A stretch of 12,132 nt of DNA from Oscillospiraceae bacterium (GTDB lineage: Bacteria; Bacillota; Clostridia; Oscillospirales; Ruminococcaceae). Location of the stretch: the NCBI GenBank assembly GCA_017848155.1, contig JAGAKC010000127.1, forward strand, positions 1-12,132. The letters are read 5' to 3'. Below the pieces are notes generated by a model. It did no database searches, had not been told where the DNA came from, and saw nothing but the letters and a program-made list of their open reading frames with translations. Shown piece by piece: positions 1 to 6,343 of the stretch (position 1 is its first letter; each line of letters starts with the position of its first letter). A program made the translations under genes and the position numbers.

Positions 1-309
1 AATTTATTCGATAACGCTTGCTATTGGATAAAAGATTCTAAAAAAAACAACCAACAAATTTCAATATCTCTTGAAGAAAATTCAGATCCAACTAGAATAA
101 CTGTTGTAGTAAGTGACACAGGAAGTGGTATACTTACGGATGAAATGGAAAAAATATTCGTTCCAGGAATAACTTCAAAGCCAAATGGGATTGGAATGGG
201 GTTGGTCATTGTTTCAGAAATTTTAAGTTATTATAAAGGTAAAATCGGTGTACGTGTACCTGGCGATTTAGATGGTGCAACATTTGTGTTTGATATACCT
301 AGGAAGTGA
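1..309 (+). CDS. Sensor histidine kinase, C-terminal ATPase domain (5' end outside window)
   Basis: Reading from base 1, the frame gives 102 residues ending at TGA 307-309. They form the GHKL/HATPase_c ATP-binding fold of a histidine kinase. Visible boxes: N box NLFDNA at the first residues, G1 box DTGSG (residues 39-43), F-box-like IFVPGITSK (52-60), and G2 box NGIGMGL (62-68), then a closing strand pair (TFVFDIP). ATP-binding residues look intact, so the kinase half is probably active. The dimerisation/His-phosphotransfer and sensor domains lie to the left of the window, so the signal and the phosphoacceptor His cannot be seen. The receiver gene begins 11 bases after this stop, so the two are almost certainly one operon and kinase/receiver partners (inference). 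The sequence is AT-rich, like the two genes that follow. A MORC/MutL-like GHKL ATPase is less likely, because the G1/F/G2 spacing is kinase-like. Confidence 0.88.
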   Translation, partial: NLFDNACYWIKDSKKNNQQISISLEENSDPTRITVVVSDTGSGILTDEMEKIFVPGITSKPNGIGMGLVIVSEILSYYKGKIGVRVPGDLDGATFVFDIPRK

Positions 310-320
310 GGTTTATAATA

Positions 321-1406
321 TTGAAAATACTAATTATAGAAGATAACCCTTTAACAGTAAAAGGTATTGTTGATTTTGCATCTGACAATAATCATTCCTG
401 TGATGTTTATAATTTCCAAGATTTCACCAAAAAAATAGTTGACTATTCGCCCGACATTCTAATTTTAGATTGGAAAAATGATGTCGATGATTATGATGCA
501 GGGAATCCAATATTTGAGTATATTCTCACGCATCAATTTATGCCGTTGATTATTTTTTCGGCCATAGCCCAAACTATTGAAATTCCTTCTGAAATTAAGG
601 ATTTGCCATTGGTAAATATTCTTGAAAAAGGAGATGAGCAACCAGTTATTGATTGTATAACAAATTGGGAACCATATATTTCATCTATCAATGAACTACG
701 TTCTGATATGAATAAAGCTTTAATAGAATCTACAAAGGCAATTGGTAGTTTTATGAGTGTTTCTACACCTCAGAATGATGTTATCAAATATATGTTAAAT
801 AAAAGAGCAAATCAATATTTTGACAACGATGCTGTTGGTGAAAATCCTCCTGCGTGGATTGAATATTTGTATCCCCCTATGAAATCACATCTGTTGGTTT
901 CTGATGTTTTAAGAGTAATTAGCAAAGAAAGTGATCATAGTCTACCTGGTCAACCAGAAGAATATTATGTTGTCCTAACACCTAGTTGTGATATGGCAAA
1001 CACTACTGGTCCTGTTATGATTTTGTTGGCACATTGCACTAGTAAAGGAAAGTTTTCAGATGTTAGTCTTGGTAGTAGTTCAATAGATTCTGGCAAGGGA
1101 AAAGATAAGGTTGATAAAGTGAAAGCACAATTAAATTATGGTTATAACAAAGCAAATGTCGCATTACCAGGATTACCCAACATAATACCTTATCTTACAA
1201 TCAATCTAAAGGATATTATACAAGTGTTGAATACAGAGATTGCCTTGTCTTATGAACAAGCTAATGAAACTCATAAATATTATAGAGTAGCATCAATCAA
1301 CAGTCCTTTTAGAGAGCAAATTGTATGGGCACATATGATTAATTCATGCAGACCAGGAATGCCAAATAGAGATGTAGAAACTTGGGCTAAAGGAATATTA
1401 GTGTGA
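321..1406 (+). CDS. Receiver-domain (response regulator) protein with an unrecognised C-terminal domain
   Basis: I start this at TTG 321, which gives MKILIIEDN, the canonical first strand of a receiver domain, 8 bases after GAGGT (308-312). A GTG at 306 is in frame but adds residues outside the fold. Of 361 residues, about 1-120 are a CheY-like receiver: acidic pair E7/D8, phosphoacceptor D50 in LILDW, switch Ser S80 in IIFSA, and conserved Lys K103 in LEKGD. So it should accept phosphate from the upstream kinase. Residues from about 125 to 361 match no DNA-binding output domain I recognise (no clear HTH). They contain a hydrophobic strand ending in VVLTPSCDMAN (217-227), a Gly/Ser/Lys-rich loop (249-268), and a C-terminal NSCRPGMPNRDVETWA segment (341-356). 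C223, H238, C239 and C343 could be metal ligands or catalytic, but this is only a guess. The stop overlaps the methyltransferase start, suggesting translational coupling. The C-terminal domain is the likely output or effector; function unknown. Confidence 0.8.
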   Translation: MKILIIEDNPLTVKGIVDFASDNNHSCDVYNFQDFTKKIVDYSPDILILDWKNDVDDYDAGNPIFEYILTHQFMPLIIFSAIAQTIEIPSEIKDLPLVNILEKGDEQPVIDCITNWEPYISSINELRSDMNKALIESTKAIGSFMSVSTPQNDVIKYMLNKRANQYFDNDAVGENPPAWIEYLYPPMKSHLLVSDVLRVISKESDHSLPGQPEEYYVVLTPSCDMANTTGPVMILLAHCTSKGKFSDVSLGSSSIDSGKGKDKVDKVKAQLNYGYNKANVALPGLPNIIPYLTINLKDIIQVLNTEIALSYEQANETHKYYRVASINSPFREQIVWAHMINSCRPGMPNRDVETWAKGILV

Positions 1407-2446
1407 TGAATGCAATTGACTTTTTCTGTGGCGGCGGAGGAATGACGCGTGGGTTATTAGACGCTGGAATAGATGTCATTTGGGGGTTGGATTCAAATCC
1501 ATCGTGCCAAAATACATATGAACACAATAATAATATTCCATATTTATGTAGGGATATTTTAAATGTTCATGGAAATGAACTCATTGAAGAATATCCAATT
1601 CTTGAAGATAATGACGAATTACTGATGGTTGGATGCGCACCATGCCAGCCGTTTAGTGTTCTTAGGCAAGGCCCAGCTAACGAACATATTTCCGTAAATT
1701 TACTTAATGAGTTTGGAAGAATTGTTGCAGATATACTACCAGCCCACATACTTGTAGAAAATGTTCCTGGCTTGAGAGGCAAGGGTGAAGAGGTGTTGAA
1801 TCAGTTTTTAGATTTAATTACTGATTTAGGATATGATTATGTATCAAGAGTTGTAAATGCTAAAGATTATGGGGTTCCACAAAACAGAAGACGTTTTATT
1901 CTAATCGCATCTAGACGTTTCGTCCCTATTTTTCCTGAACCAACACACGGAAGAGATCTTTTGCCATATGAAACAGTCTATAATGCTATTCATCACTACC
2001 CTCCTATAGAAGCTGGTCAGGAAGATGAACATTTTTTTAATCATCGTTCAGCTGGTCTTGCTCAAATTACTCTTGAGAGAATCCAAGCAACGCCCCACGA
2101 CGGAGGAGGCAGATTGGATTGGCCAGAACATTTGGTGTTAAATTGTCATCAAAATGGTTTTGTAGGGCATTCTGACGTGTATGGAAGAATGTCATGGAAT
2201 AGCGTTTCTCCTACTCTCACTGCAAAATGCTATAGTATTTCCAATGGAAGATTTGGGCATCCAGAACAGGATAGAGCAATATCGTTAAGAGAAGCAGCAG
2301 CATTACAAACTTTTCCAGATAATTATGAGTTTTTTGGTTCATTAACCGAAATAGGCAAACAAATCGGTAATGCTGTTCCTGTTTTATTGGCTCGACAAAT
2401 TGGAGAATATGTACTTGAACAACATAATGTGCTGAATCAGGAGTGA
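1406..2446 (+). CDS. DNA (cytosine-5-)-methyltransferase (Dcm/type II family)
   Basis: This enzyme transfers a methyl group from S-adenosylmethionine to cytosine C5 in a specific DNA site. ATG 1406 overlaps the previous stop (TGATG), with AGGA 11 bases upstream. The 346 residues carry the ordered C5-MTase motifs: I IDFFCGGGG (4-12, SAM binding), IV GCAPCQPFS with catalytic C80, VI VENVPG (117-122), VIII QNRRR (159-163), IX SPTLTAK (268-274), X GKQIGNAVP (317-325). The target-recognition region between VIII and IX is short (about 100 residues) and I cannot name the recognised site. Everything needed for activity is present. No restriction endonuclease follows: the gene is the last one before the tRNA fragment that seems to end the element. 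A cognate nuclease could lie to the left of the window, or the methyltransferase may act as self/non-self marking for the kinase-receiver pair (inference). AT-rich composition and context suggest horizontal transfer. Confidence 0.95.
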   Translation: MNAIDFFCGGGGMTRGLLDAGIDVIWGLDSNPSCQNTYEHNNNIPYLCRDILNVHGNELIEEYPILEDNDELLMVGCAPCQPFSVLRQGPANEHISVNLLNEFGRIVADILPAHILVENVPGLRGKGEEVLNQFLDLITDLGYDYVSRVVNAKDYGVPQNRRRFILIASRRFVPIFPEPTHGRDLLPYETVYNAIHHYPPIEAGQEDEHFFNHRSAGLAQITLERIQATPHDGGGRLDWPEHLVLNCHQNGFVGHSDVYGRMSWNSVSPTLTAKCYSISNGRFGHPEQDRAISLREAAALQTFPDNYEFFGSLTEIGKQIGNAVPVLLARQIGEYVLEQHNVLNQE

Positions 2447-2506
2447 ATCATAGTTTTACATAACCTGTGATAATGTTTTGTAAATTGCAATATCGTTACG
2501 CTCTCA

Positions 2507-2556
2507 TTAGGTTCTGGCGAGCAATCGTGCAGGTTCAAGTCCTGTCACCCGTACCA
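2507..2556 (+). other. 3' part of tRNA-Leu(UAG): candidate attachment site (att) of an integrated element
   Basis: The stretch reads as the second half of a class II tRNA: T33 and anticodon TAG (2508-2510), G37, anticodon 3' stem TCTGG (2513-2517), variable arm CGA-GCAA-TCG (2518-2527), T stem GCAGG/CCTGT (2529-2533 and 2541-2545) enclosing TTCAAGT, acceptor 3' strand CACCCGT (2546-2552), discriminator A and encoded CCA (2554-2556). The long variable arm and TAG anticodon fit tRNA-Leu. Upstream bases have no matching acceptor strand (ACGGGTG or GCGGGTG), no D arm, and do not pair with TCTGG. So this is a fragment, not a gene. Integrases of the tyrosine recombinase class often cross over at the anticodon loop and leave such a displaced 3' end (known). 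Here it coincides with the AT-rich to GC-richer switch. The fragment and its terminator would be the original chromosomal end (inference). Confidence 0.8.
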
Positions 2557-2559
2557 GCG

Positions 2560-2606
2560 TTCCGCTGGACCTCATTCGGATAAGGTCCGGCGGAATCATC
2601 ATTTTA
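2560..2606 (+). terminator. Intrinsic-terminator-like hairpin after the tRNA-Leu fragment
   Basis: TTCCGCTGGACCT (2560-2572) pairs with AGGTCCGGCGGAA (2583-2595): 13 pairs with one G-T wobble, 10-base loop. The following T-rich run (ATCATCATTTT) is weak. Placed three bases after the CCA, it is probably the ancestral terminator of the tRNA gene, and it now also closes the methyltransferase operon. Confidence 0.65.
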
Positions 2607-2637
2607 CATCATTTACATTATTAAAGGAGAGCGTTGT

Positions 2638-2673
2638 TTGAAGAAGAATAACCGACCTGAGATAGTAGCGTAA
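2638..2673 (+). other. Possible 11-codon leader peptide upstream of the GNAT gene
   Basis: TTG at 2638 lies 8 bases after AAAGGAG (2623-2629) and opens an 11-codon frame (MKKNNRPEIVA) ending at TAA 2671-2673. Its last codons overlap the left strand of the leader stem described in the next entry, a layout typical of translation-attenuation leaders. The frame is too short to be judged by composition, so this is a weak call. Confidence 0.25.
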
Positions 2674-2736
2674 ACGGGGGTTTGCGAATACTTTCTCACA
2701 CAGACCTCCCGTATCGACAGCATACTATCAGGAGGT
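2661..2736 (+). promoter_or_regulatory. Structured 5' leader adjoining the GNAT ribosome binding site
   Basis: Two nested pairings are visible: GATAGTA (2661-2667) with TACTATC (2723-2729), a perfect 7 pairs, and ACGGGGG (2674-2680) with CCTCCCGT (2706-2712), 7 pairs with one G-T. They are separated by an asymmetric internal loop and closed by a loop of about 25 bases. The stem ends one base before the strong Shine-Dalgarno AGGAGGT (2730-2736), so folding could modulate access to it. It matches no riboswitch class that I recognise. Confidence 0.45.
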
Positions 2737-2741
2737 AAACA

Positions 2742-3395
2742 ATGAATAACAACTATATTATCCGTCAGGAAACAGCAAATGACTATCGTGAAACAGAGGC
2801 GCTCGCCCGTGAGGCATTCTGGAATTTGAACGTTCCCGGCTGCCACGAGCATTACTTCGTGCATATCCTGCGAGATCATGAGGATTTTATTCCGCAGCTG
2901 GACTACGTGCTTGAAGCTGACGGAAGGATAATCGGAAGCATCATGTACACCAAAGCAAAGCTAGTGGATGAAAAAGGCGAAGAAAAGGATATCCTTACCA
3001 TGGGCCCGATATGCATTCATCCCGAGCATCAGCGCAAAGGATACGGAAAGCTACTGCTTGAATACACCTTTGAAAAGGCGGCGGAAATGGGATATGACAC
3101 CGTTGTGAATTTCGGCAATCCCGACAACTACGTTGCACGTGGGTATAAAAGCTGCAAAAAGTATAACGTATGCTTTGAGGGTGACGTTTTCCCTGCGGCA
3201 CTGCTTGTAAAGGAGCTGCGTCAGGGTGCGCTTGACGGCAGGAAATGGTTCTATCATCCGAGCGATTCCGAAGCACTCTGTGATGATACCGAGGCTGTTG
3301 AAAGGTTTGACGCCCTTTTCCCGAAAAAAGAAAAGGCATGGCGACCAAGTCAGGAGGAGTTCTACATCCACAGCCATTCAGTGATAAGCCGGTAA
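2742..3395 (+). CDS. GNAT-family N-acetyltransferase (YhbS-like)
   Basis: This 217-residue protein should transfer an acetyl group from acetyl-CoA to an amine; the substrate is unknown. It begins RQETANDYRETEALAREAFW, the usual first strand and helix of the fold. The acetyl-CoA pyrophosphate loop is QRKGYGKLL (97-105; R-x-x-G-x-G), preceded by the strand TMGPICIHPEHQ (86-97). The segment NFGNPDNYVARGYKS (123-137), resembling G(D/N)P-xYY-x-FGF, is typical of YhbS-type members, which carry an extra 60-70 residues after the core, as here. The start is set by AGGAGGT with 5-base spacing. It sits alone between the tRNA terminator and its own terminator, behind a structured leader. YhbS-like proteins have been tied to lipid or small-molecule acetylation and sometimes annotated as resistance genes; nothing here decides between these. 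Confidence 0.9.
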   Translation: MNNNYIIRQETANDYRETEALAREAFWNLNVPGCHEHYFVHILRDHEDFIPQLDYVLEADGRIIGSIMYTKAKLVDEKGEEKDILTMGPICIHPEHQRKGYGKLLLEYTFEKAAEMGYDTVVNFGNPDNYVARGYKSCKKYNVCFEGDVFPAALLVKELRQGALDGRKWFYHPSDSEALCDDTEAVERFDALFPKKEKAWRPSQEEFYIHSHSVISR

Positions 3396-3415
3396 CATCA
3401 TAAGATCAATGGCCC

Positions 3416-3451
3416 GAGCCGATGAGTTTTTCTCATCGGCTCTTTATTTTA
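3416..3451 (+). terminator. Rho-independent terminator of the GNAT gene
   Basis: GAGCCGATGAG (3416-3426) and CTCATCGGCTC (3432-3442) form a perfect 11-bp stem with a TTTTT loop, followed by TTTATTTTA. It lies 20 bases after the GNAT stop codon. Confidence 0.92.
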
Positions 3452-3531
3452 TGTCGGTAATGCCGTAACGTGGTATAGATGCCGAGCGTGATAAAGTTGT
3501 GCGTTTTTCTTCAAAAAATAGCATAAACCTC

Positions 3532-3560
3532 TTTACAAAAATCACTTTATGTATTAAAAT
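3532..3560 (+). promoter_or_regulatory. Sigma-A-type promoter for the SGNH-Rsm22-secreted protein-PPTase operon
   Basis: -35 TTTACA (3532-3537) and -10 TAAAAT (3555-3560) are separated by exactly 17 bases, in an AT-rich stretch 35 bases before ATG 3595. The stretch between the preceding terminator and this promoter (3452-3531) shows nothing else that I can identify. Confidence 0.75.
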
Positions 3561-3594
3561 ATAATTGTATAATTATATAGTGAGGTTAGTTTAT

Positions 3595-4359
3595 ATGGAT
3601 AATTTCAAGGAGCTTGCCTTCGGTGTTGACGGCGACAGTATCACCGCAGGCAACCAGTGGTCATTCCACGTATACAACACGCTTGGACTAAAGACACACC
3701 ACAATGTCGCTGTGGGCAGTGCGGTCTGGTACAAGAGGACAGTCGAATGCGGCGGCAGGACTGTGACCACACAGGACTACAACGCAGAGGATTTCGCAGG
3801 AATAAGCGGCGGCTGGGAGCCGACCGATGACGCTGACGAGATGCAGATGCGCATGAACAACTGCGCAATAGTACATATCCAGCGCTTCCTTGCGGAAGTG
3901 GAACAGGGTCTTTATCCTGCGCCCGATATATTTGCGTTTGCAATGGGCACGAATGATATTGCAGAATGTATCGGCGACCCCGAAAAGGCGCTCACAGGAA
4001 AAGCGCTCGACGGCAACGACAATATCGACCTTTTCACCGAGGCAGGCGCTGCACGCTGGTGCATACAGACTATACTGGAGCACTTCCCCGACTGCCGTGT
4101 GTTCGTACTGACTCCGCTTCAGACGGCTGACCCCGAGTTCAACGAGAAAAATCTCAGGGTGATAGAGTGCCTTAAGAAGATATGCGGCGGCATGTCTGTA
4201 CAGATGATAGACTGCTACAACGGCTGCGGTATCTGCGAGAAGTTCGAGATAAAGGACGGCGAGGGCAGATATCTCCGTGACGGACTGCACCCCAAGGAGA
4301 ACGGTCAGGCGCTTGAGGGCGCATTCGCCGCAAAAGAGATTAGAAACAACTATTTCTGA
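3595..4359 (+). CDS. SGNH/GDSL-family hydrolase, cytoplasmic
   Basis: The start is ATG 3595, 8 bases after GAGGT (3582-3586). An in-frame TTG at 3565 lies at the promoter's expected transcription start and is rejected. The 254 residues show all SGNH blocks: block I GVDGDSITAG with nucleophile S15, block II Gly near G41 (VAVGSAVW), block III MGTND with N120, and block V RDGLHP with D229/H232. A serine esterase or deacylase acting on an ester or acetyl group is expected; the substrate is not evident. There is no signal peptide, so it acts in the cytosol, unlike many secreted Ruminococcus GDSL carbohydrate esterases. It is first in an apparent four-gene operon (15 bases to the next start). Several cysteines (C207, C211, C214) cluster in YNGCGICEKF, possibly structural. 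Confidence 0.9.
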   Translation: MDNFKELAFGVDGDSITAGNQWSFHVYNTLGLKTHHNVAVGSAVWYKRTVECGGRTVTTQDYNAEDFAGISGGWEPTDDADEMQMRMNNCAIVHIQRFLAEVEQGLYPAPDIFAFAMGTNDIAECIGDPEKALTGKALDGNDNIDLFTEAGAARWCIQTILEHFPDCRVFVLTPLQTADPEFNEKNLRVIECLKKICGGMSVQMIDCYNGCGICEKFEIKDGEGRYLRDGLHPKENGQALEGAFAAKEIRNNYF

Positions 4360-4374
4360 TGATGGGAGCATAAA

Positions 4375-5325
4375 ATGGAATTTCCGTCAGAGCTGCGTTT
4401 CAGGATAGAGCAGCTTTTCAGCGGCAGGGATATTAAAACGCTCACCGCATCGGCAGAGGCTATCTCCGCACGCTATCGCAGCGAGAGCGGAAGCGGAAAG
4501 CGCCTTGTCAGCGCAGGCAGGGACGTGCTCGCCTATGCAGCGGTGAGGATGCCTGCGACCTTCGGAGCGGTCAGCCGTGCGCTGGAGCTTACCCTTGAAC
4601 AGTGGACGGGAGATATCTCCTCGATACTGGACGTGGGAGCAGGTACGGGAGCGGCAAGCCATGCCGCAGAGCTTGTGACAGGATGCGACGATATCACCTG
4701 CATAGAACGTGAAAAAGAGATGATAGCGCTCGGCAGCGAGCTTATGTCAGCACGTGCGCTGGACGCACAGTGGATACAGGCGGACATCACCTCGGGCGAG
4801 CTTACACGGCACGCCGACCTTGTGATATCCTCCTACTGTCTTAATGAGCTTTCGCCGTCAGCGAGGAAAAATGCGCTGCTTAAGCTATGGAGCGCCGCAG
4901 ACAAGCTGCTGCTGATAGTGGAGCCGGGCACTCCCGAGGGCTACAGCCAGCTGAAGGCGGCAAGAGAGCTGCTTTTGCAGCAGGGCGGTCACATAGCCGC
5001 ACCATGTCCCCACGAAAACAGCTGTCCCCTGCCCGAGGATGACTGGTGTCACTTCACGGCGAGGGTCGCACGCTCAAAGCTGCACAAGCAGCTGAAGGGC
5101 GGAGATGCACCGTATGAGGACGAAAAATTCAGCTTTCTGGCAATAGTCAGAGAGCCGTGTACAGGGGCGGCGAGGATACTCCGCCACCCGAAGATAGAAA
5201 GCGGTAGGATCACCTTAAGGCTCTGTATGCCGACAGGTGTTTCTGATATAGTCGTCACGAAGAAGAGTGCGCTGTTCAAAGCAGCACGCAAATCCGACTG
5301 CGGCGATACATTTTCACAAAACTGA
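4375..5325 (+). CDS. Rsm22-family (METTL17-like) ribosome-assembly methyltransferase-fold protein
   Basis: The 316 residues match the Rsm22 family, whose mitochondrial members bind the small ribosomal subunit during assembly. A Rossmann SAM motif LDVGAGTGAAS occupies 85-95, with ISSYCLNEL (151-159) as the equivalent of the post-II strand. After it comes the family signature: CPHENSCPLPEDDWCHF (211-227), then RSKLHK, PYEDEKFSF (246-254), and LC at 283-284. C211, C217, C225 and C284 are spaced like the four cysteines that bind a 4Fe-4S cluster in METTL17 (family knowledge, from memory). The C-terminus KAARKSDCGD has Cys where members I recall have Trp (ARK-x-x-WGD). ATG 4375 follows GGGAG (4364-4368). 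Whether bacterial members still methylate anything is uncertain. It is the second gene of the operon, 19 bases before the next start. Confidence 0.85.
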   Translation: MEFPSELRFRIEQLFSGRDIKTLTASAEAISARYRSESGSGKRLVSAGRDVLAYAAVRMPATFGAVSRALELTLEQWTGDISSILDVGAGTGAASHAAELVTGCDDITCIEREKEMIALGSELMSARALDAQWIQADITSGELTRHADLVISSYCLNELSPSARKNALLKLWSAADKLLLIVEPGTPEGYSQLKAARELLLQQGGHIAAPCPHENSCPLPEDDWCHFTARVARSKLHKQLKGGDAPYEDEKFSFLAIVREPCTGAARILRHPKIESGRITLRLCMPTGVSDIVVTKKSALFKAARKSDCGDTFSQN

Positions 5326-5344
5326 CCAAAAAGGAGAAAAGACC

Positions 5345-6319
5345 ATGTTCAAGAAGATCGTTTCAGCAATGATGTGTGCAGCGGTGCTCTGTACCACATC
5401 CGTTACAAGCTTTGCAGAATCCGGCGGAATCCCCACTTCGGAGTCAGTCGTGATCTCTGTAACAAAAGCTACCGAATGGAACGGAAAAACAAAGCTCGAA
5501 TCAGGCAAGGAGTATGTTGTTTCCAAGAACATCACCATCTCAAAGAAGATGACCATTCCCTCAAAGGCTACCGTTACAGTGGAGAAGGGCGCAAAGATAA
5601 CTGTTTCCAGCAAGGGCAGCCTTTATGTAAAGGGCACTCTGGAGATAGAAAAGGGCGCTACTCTTTCTGTAAAGGGCAAGCTGTATGAGTACAAGAGCAA
5701 GACCATCAACAACTACGGCACCATCAGCTTCGGCAGCAAGGCAAACGTGACCATCAAGGGCAAGCTCAACAACAAGTCCACAGGCGTTATCAAGGGCACT
5801 CCCAAGAAGGTAACGGTAAGCAGCACCGCTGTCATCAGCAACAGCGGCAAGAACTCCACAAAGAAGCTGAACAAGTACATAGACAGTACAGCTATCGAAA
5901 AGAAGCTTGAAAACATCCTCGGCAAGATCGCAAAGGATCTTGATATCTACAGCGCTCTTAAGGAAGGCCTGCCCCGGGCAATGCTGGATGAGCTTGAGAT
6001 CGTATTCCCCGAAGCATTCGGAATGGGCTTCAAGGAGTTCTGCGACCTCTTAAAGCAGGAGTATGAGCTTGCTCTTAAGGAAGAGGGCTTCGACATGGAG
6101 ACCATCAAGTCCGTTGACGTGAAGATCACAAAGCTCACCGAGATAAAGACGCTGGACAGCGACGCCAAGGCTACCGCAGATATGTTCTACTCCGGCTGGA
6201 CAAAGGTATACGAGGTACAGTTCGACCTTACCGCCAAGACATCCGCAGGCAACACCACCAGCGAGCCTCAGACGATATCCGTTATCTTCTGGAACGGCGA
6301 CTGGTATCTGCTGGCATAA
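5345..6319 (+). CDS. Secreted protein with beta-strand repeats and an NTF2-like-looking C-terminus, function unknown
   Basis: ATG 5345 follows AAGGAG (5331-5336). The first 24 residues are a signal peptide: MFKK, a hydrophobic core to about residue 20, and a likely cut after SFA (A24|E25). Residues about 55-165 are short Lys-rich strand repeats of the type G-x-L-x-V-x-x-GA-x-L-x-V-x-G, e.g. KGAKITVSSKGSLYVKG (81-97) and KGATLSVKGKL (103-113), suggesting a beta-helix or stacked-sheet stalk. A linker and helical section (180-255) follow, then a strand-rich end finishing FWNGDWYLLA (315-324), resembling NTF2-like/DUF4878-type domains (tentative). There is no sortase motif, lipobox or dockerin, so it is probably free or cell-associated by charge. 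Codon choice is strongly biased (mostly AAG Lys, ATC Ile, ACC Thr), suggesting higher expression than its neighbours. I do not recognise the family; surface adhesin or stress-type exported protein are possibilities. Confidence 0.85.
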   Translation: MFKKIVSAMMCAAVLCTTSVTSFAESGGIPTSESVVISVTKATEWNGKTKLESGKEYVVSKNITISKKMTIPSKATVTVEKGAKITVSSKGSLYVKGTLEIEKGATLSVKGKLYEYKSKTINNYGTISFGSKANVTIKGKLNNKSTGVIKGTPKKVTVSSTAVISNSGKNSTKKLNKYIDSTAIEKKLENILGKIAKDLDIYSALKEGLPRAMLDELEIVFPEAFGMGFKEFCDLLKQEYELALKEEGFDMETIKSVDVKITKLTEIKTLDSDAKATADMFYSGWTKVYEVQFDLTAKTSAGNTTSEPQTISVIFWNGDWYLLA

Positions 6320-6343
6320 AAAGCATCCGACGGAGGAAAGATC

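Noticed and set aside
2447..2556. A complete tRNA gene ending at 2556
   Set aside because: The 3' half is perfect, but no 5' acceptor strand, D arm or anticodon 5' stem is found in the preceding 110 bases, so only a fragment is claimed.
2603..2640. Promoter for the GNAT gene with -35 TTTACA at 2603-2608
   Set aside because: No acceptable -10 box lies 16-18 bases downstream; the position is occupied by AAAGGAGAG. The real promoter was not identified.
2613..2879. 88-codon minus-strand frame over the GNAT leader
   Set aside because: It overlaps the structured leader and the GNAT start, has no ribosome binding site, and its product has no features.
3688..4371. 227-codon minus-strand frame opposite the SGNH hydrolase
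   Set aside because: The + strand has all SGNH blocks, a promoter and a ribosome binding site. The antisense product has no recognisable motif.
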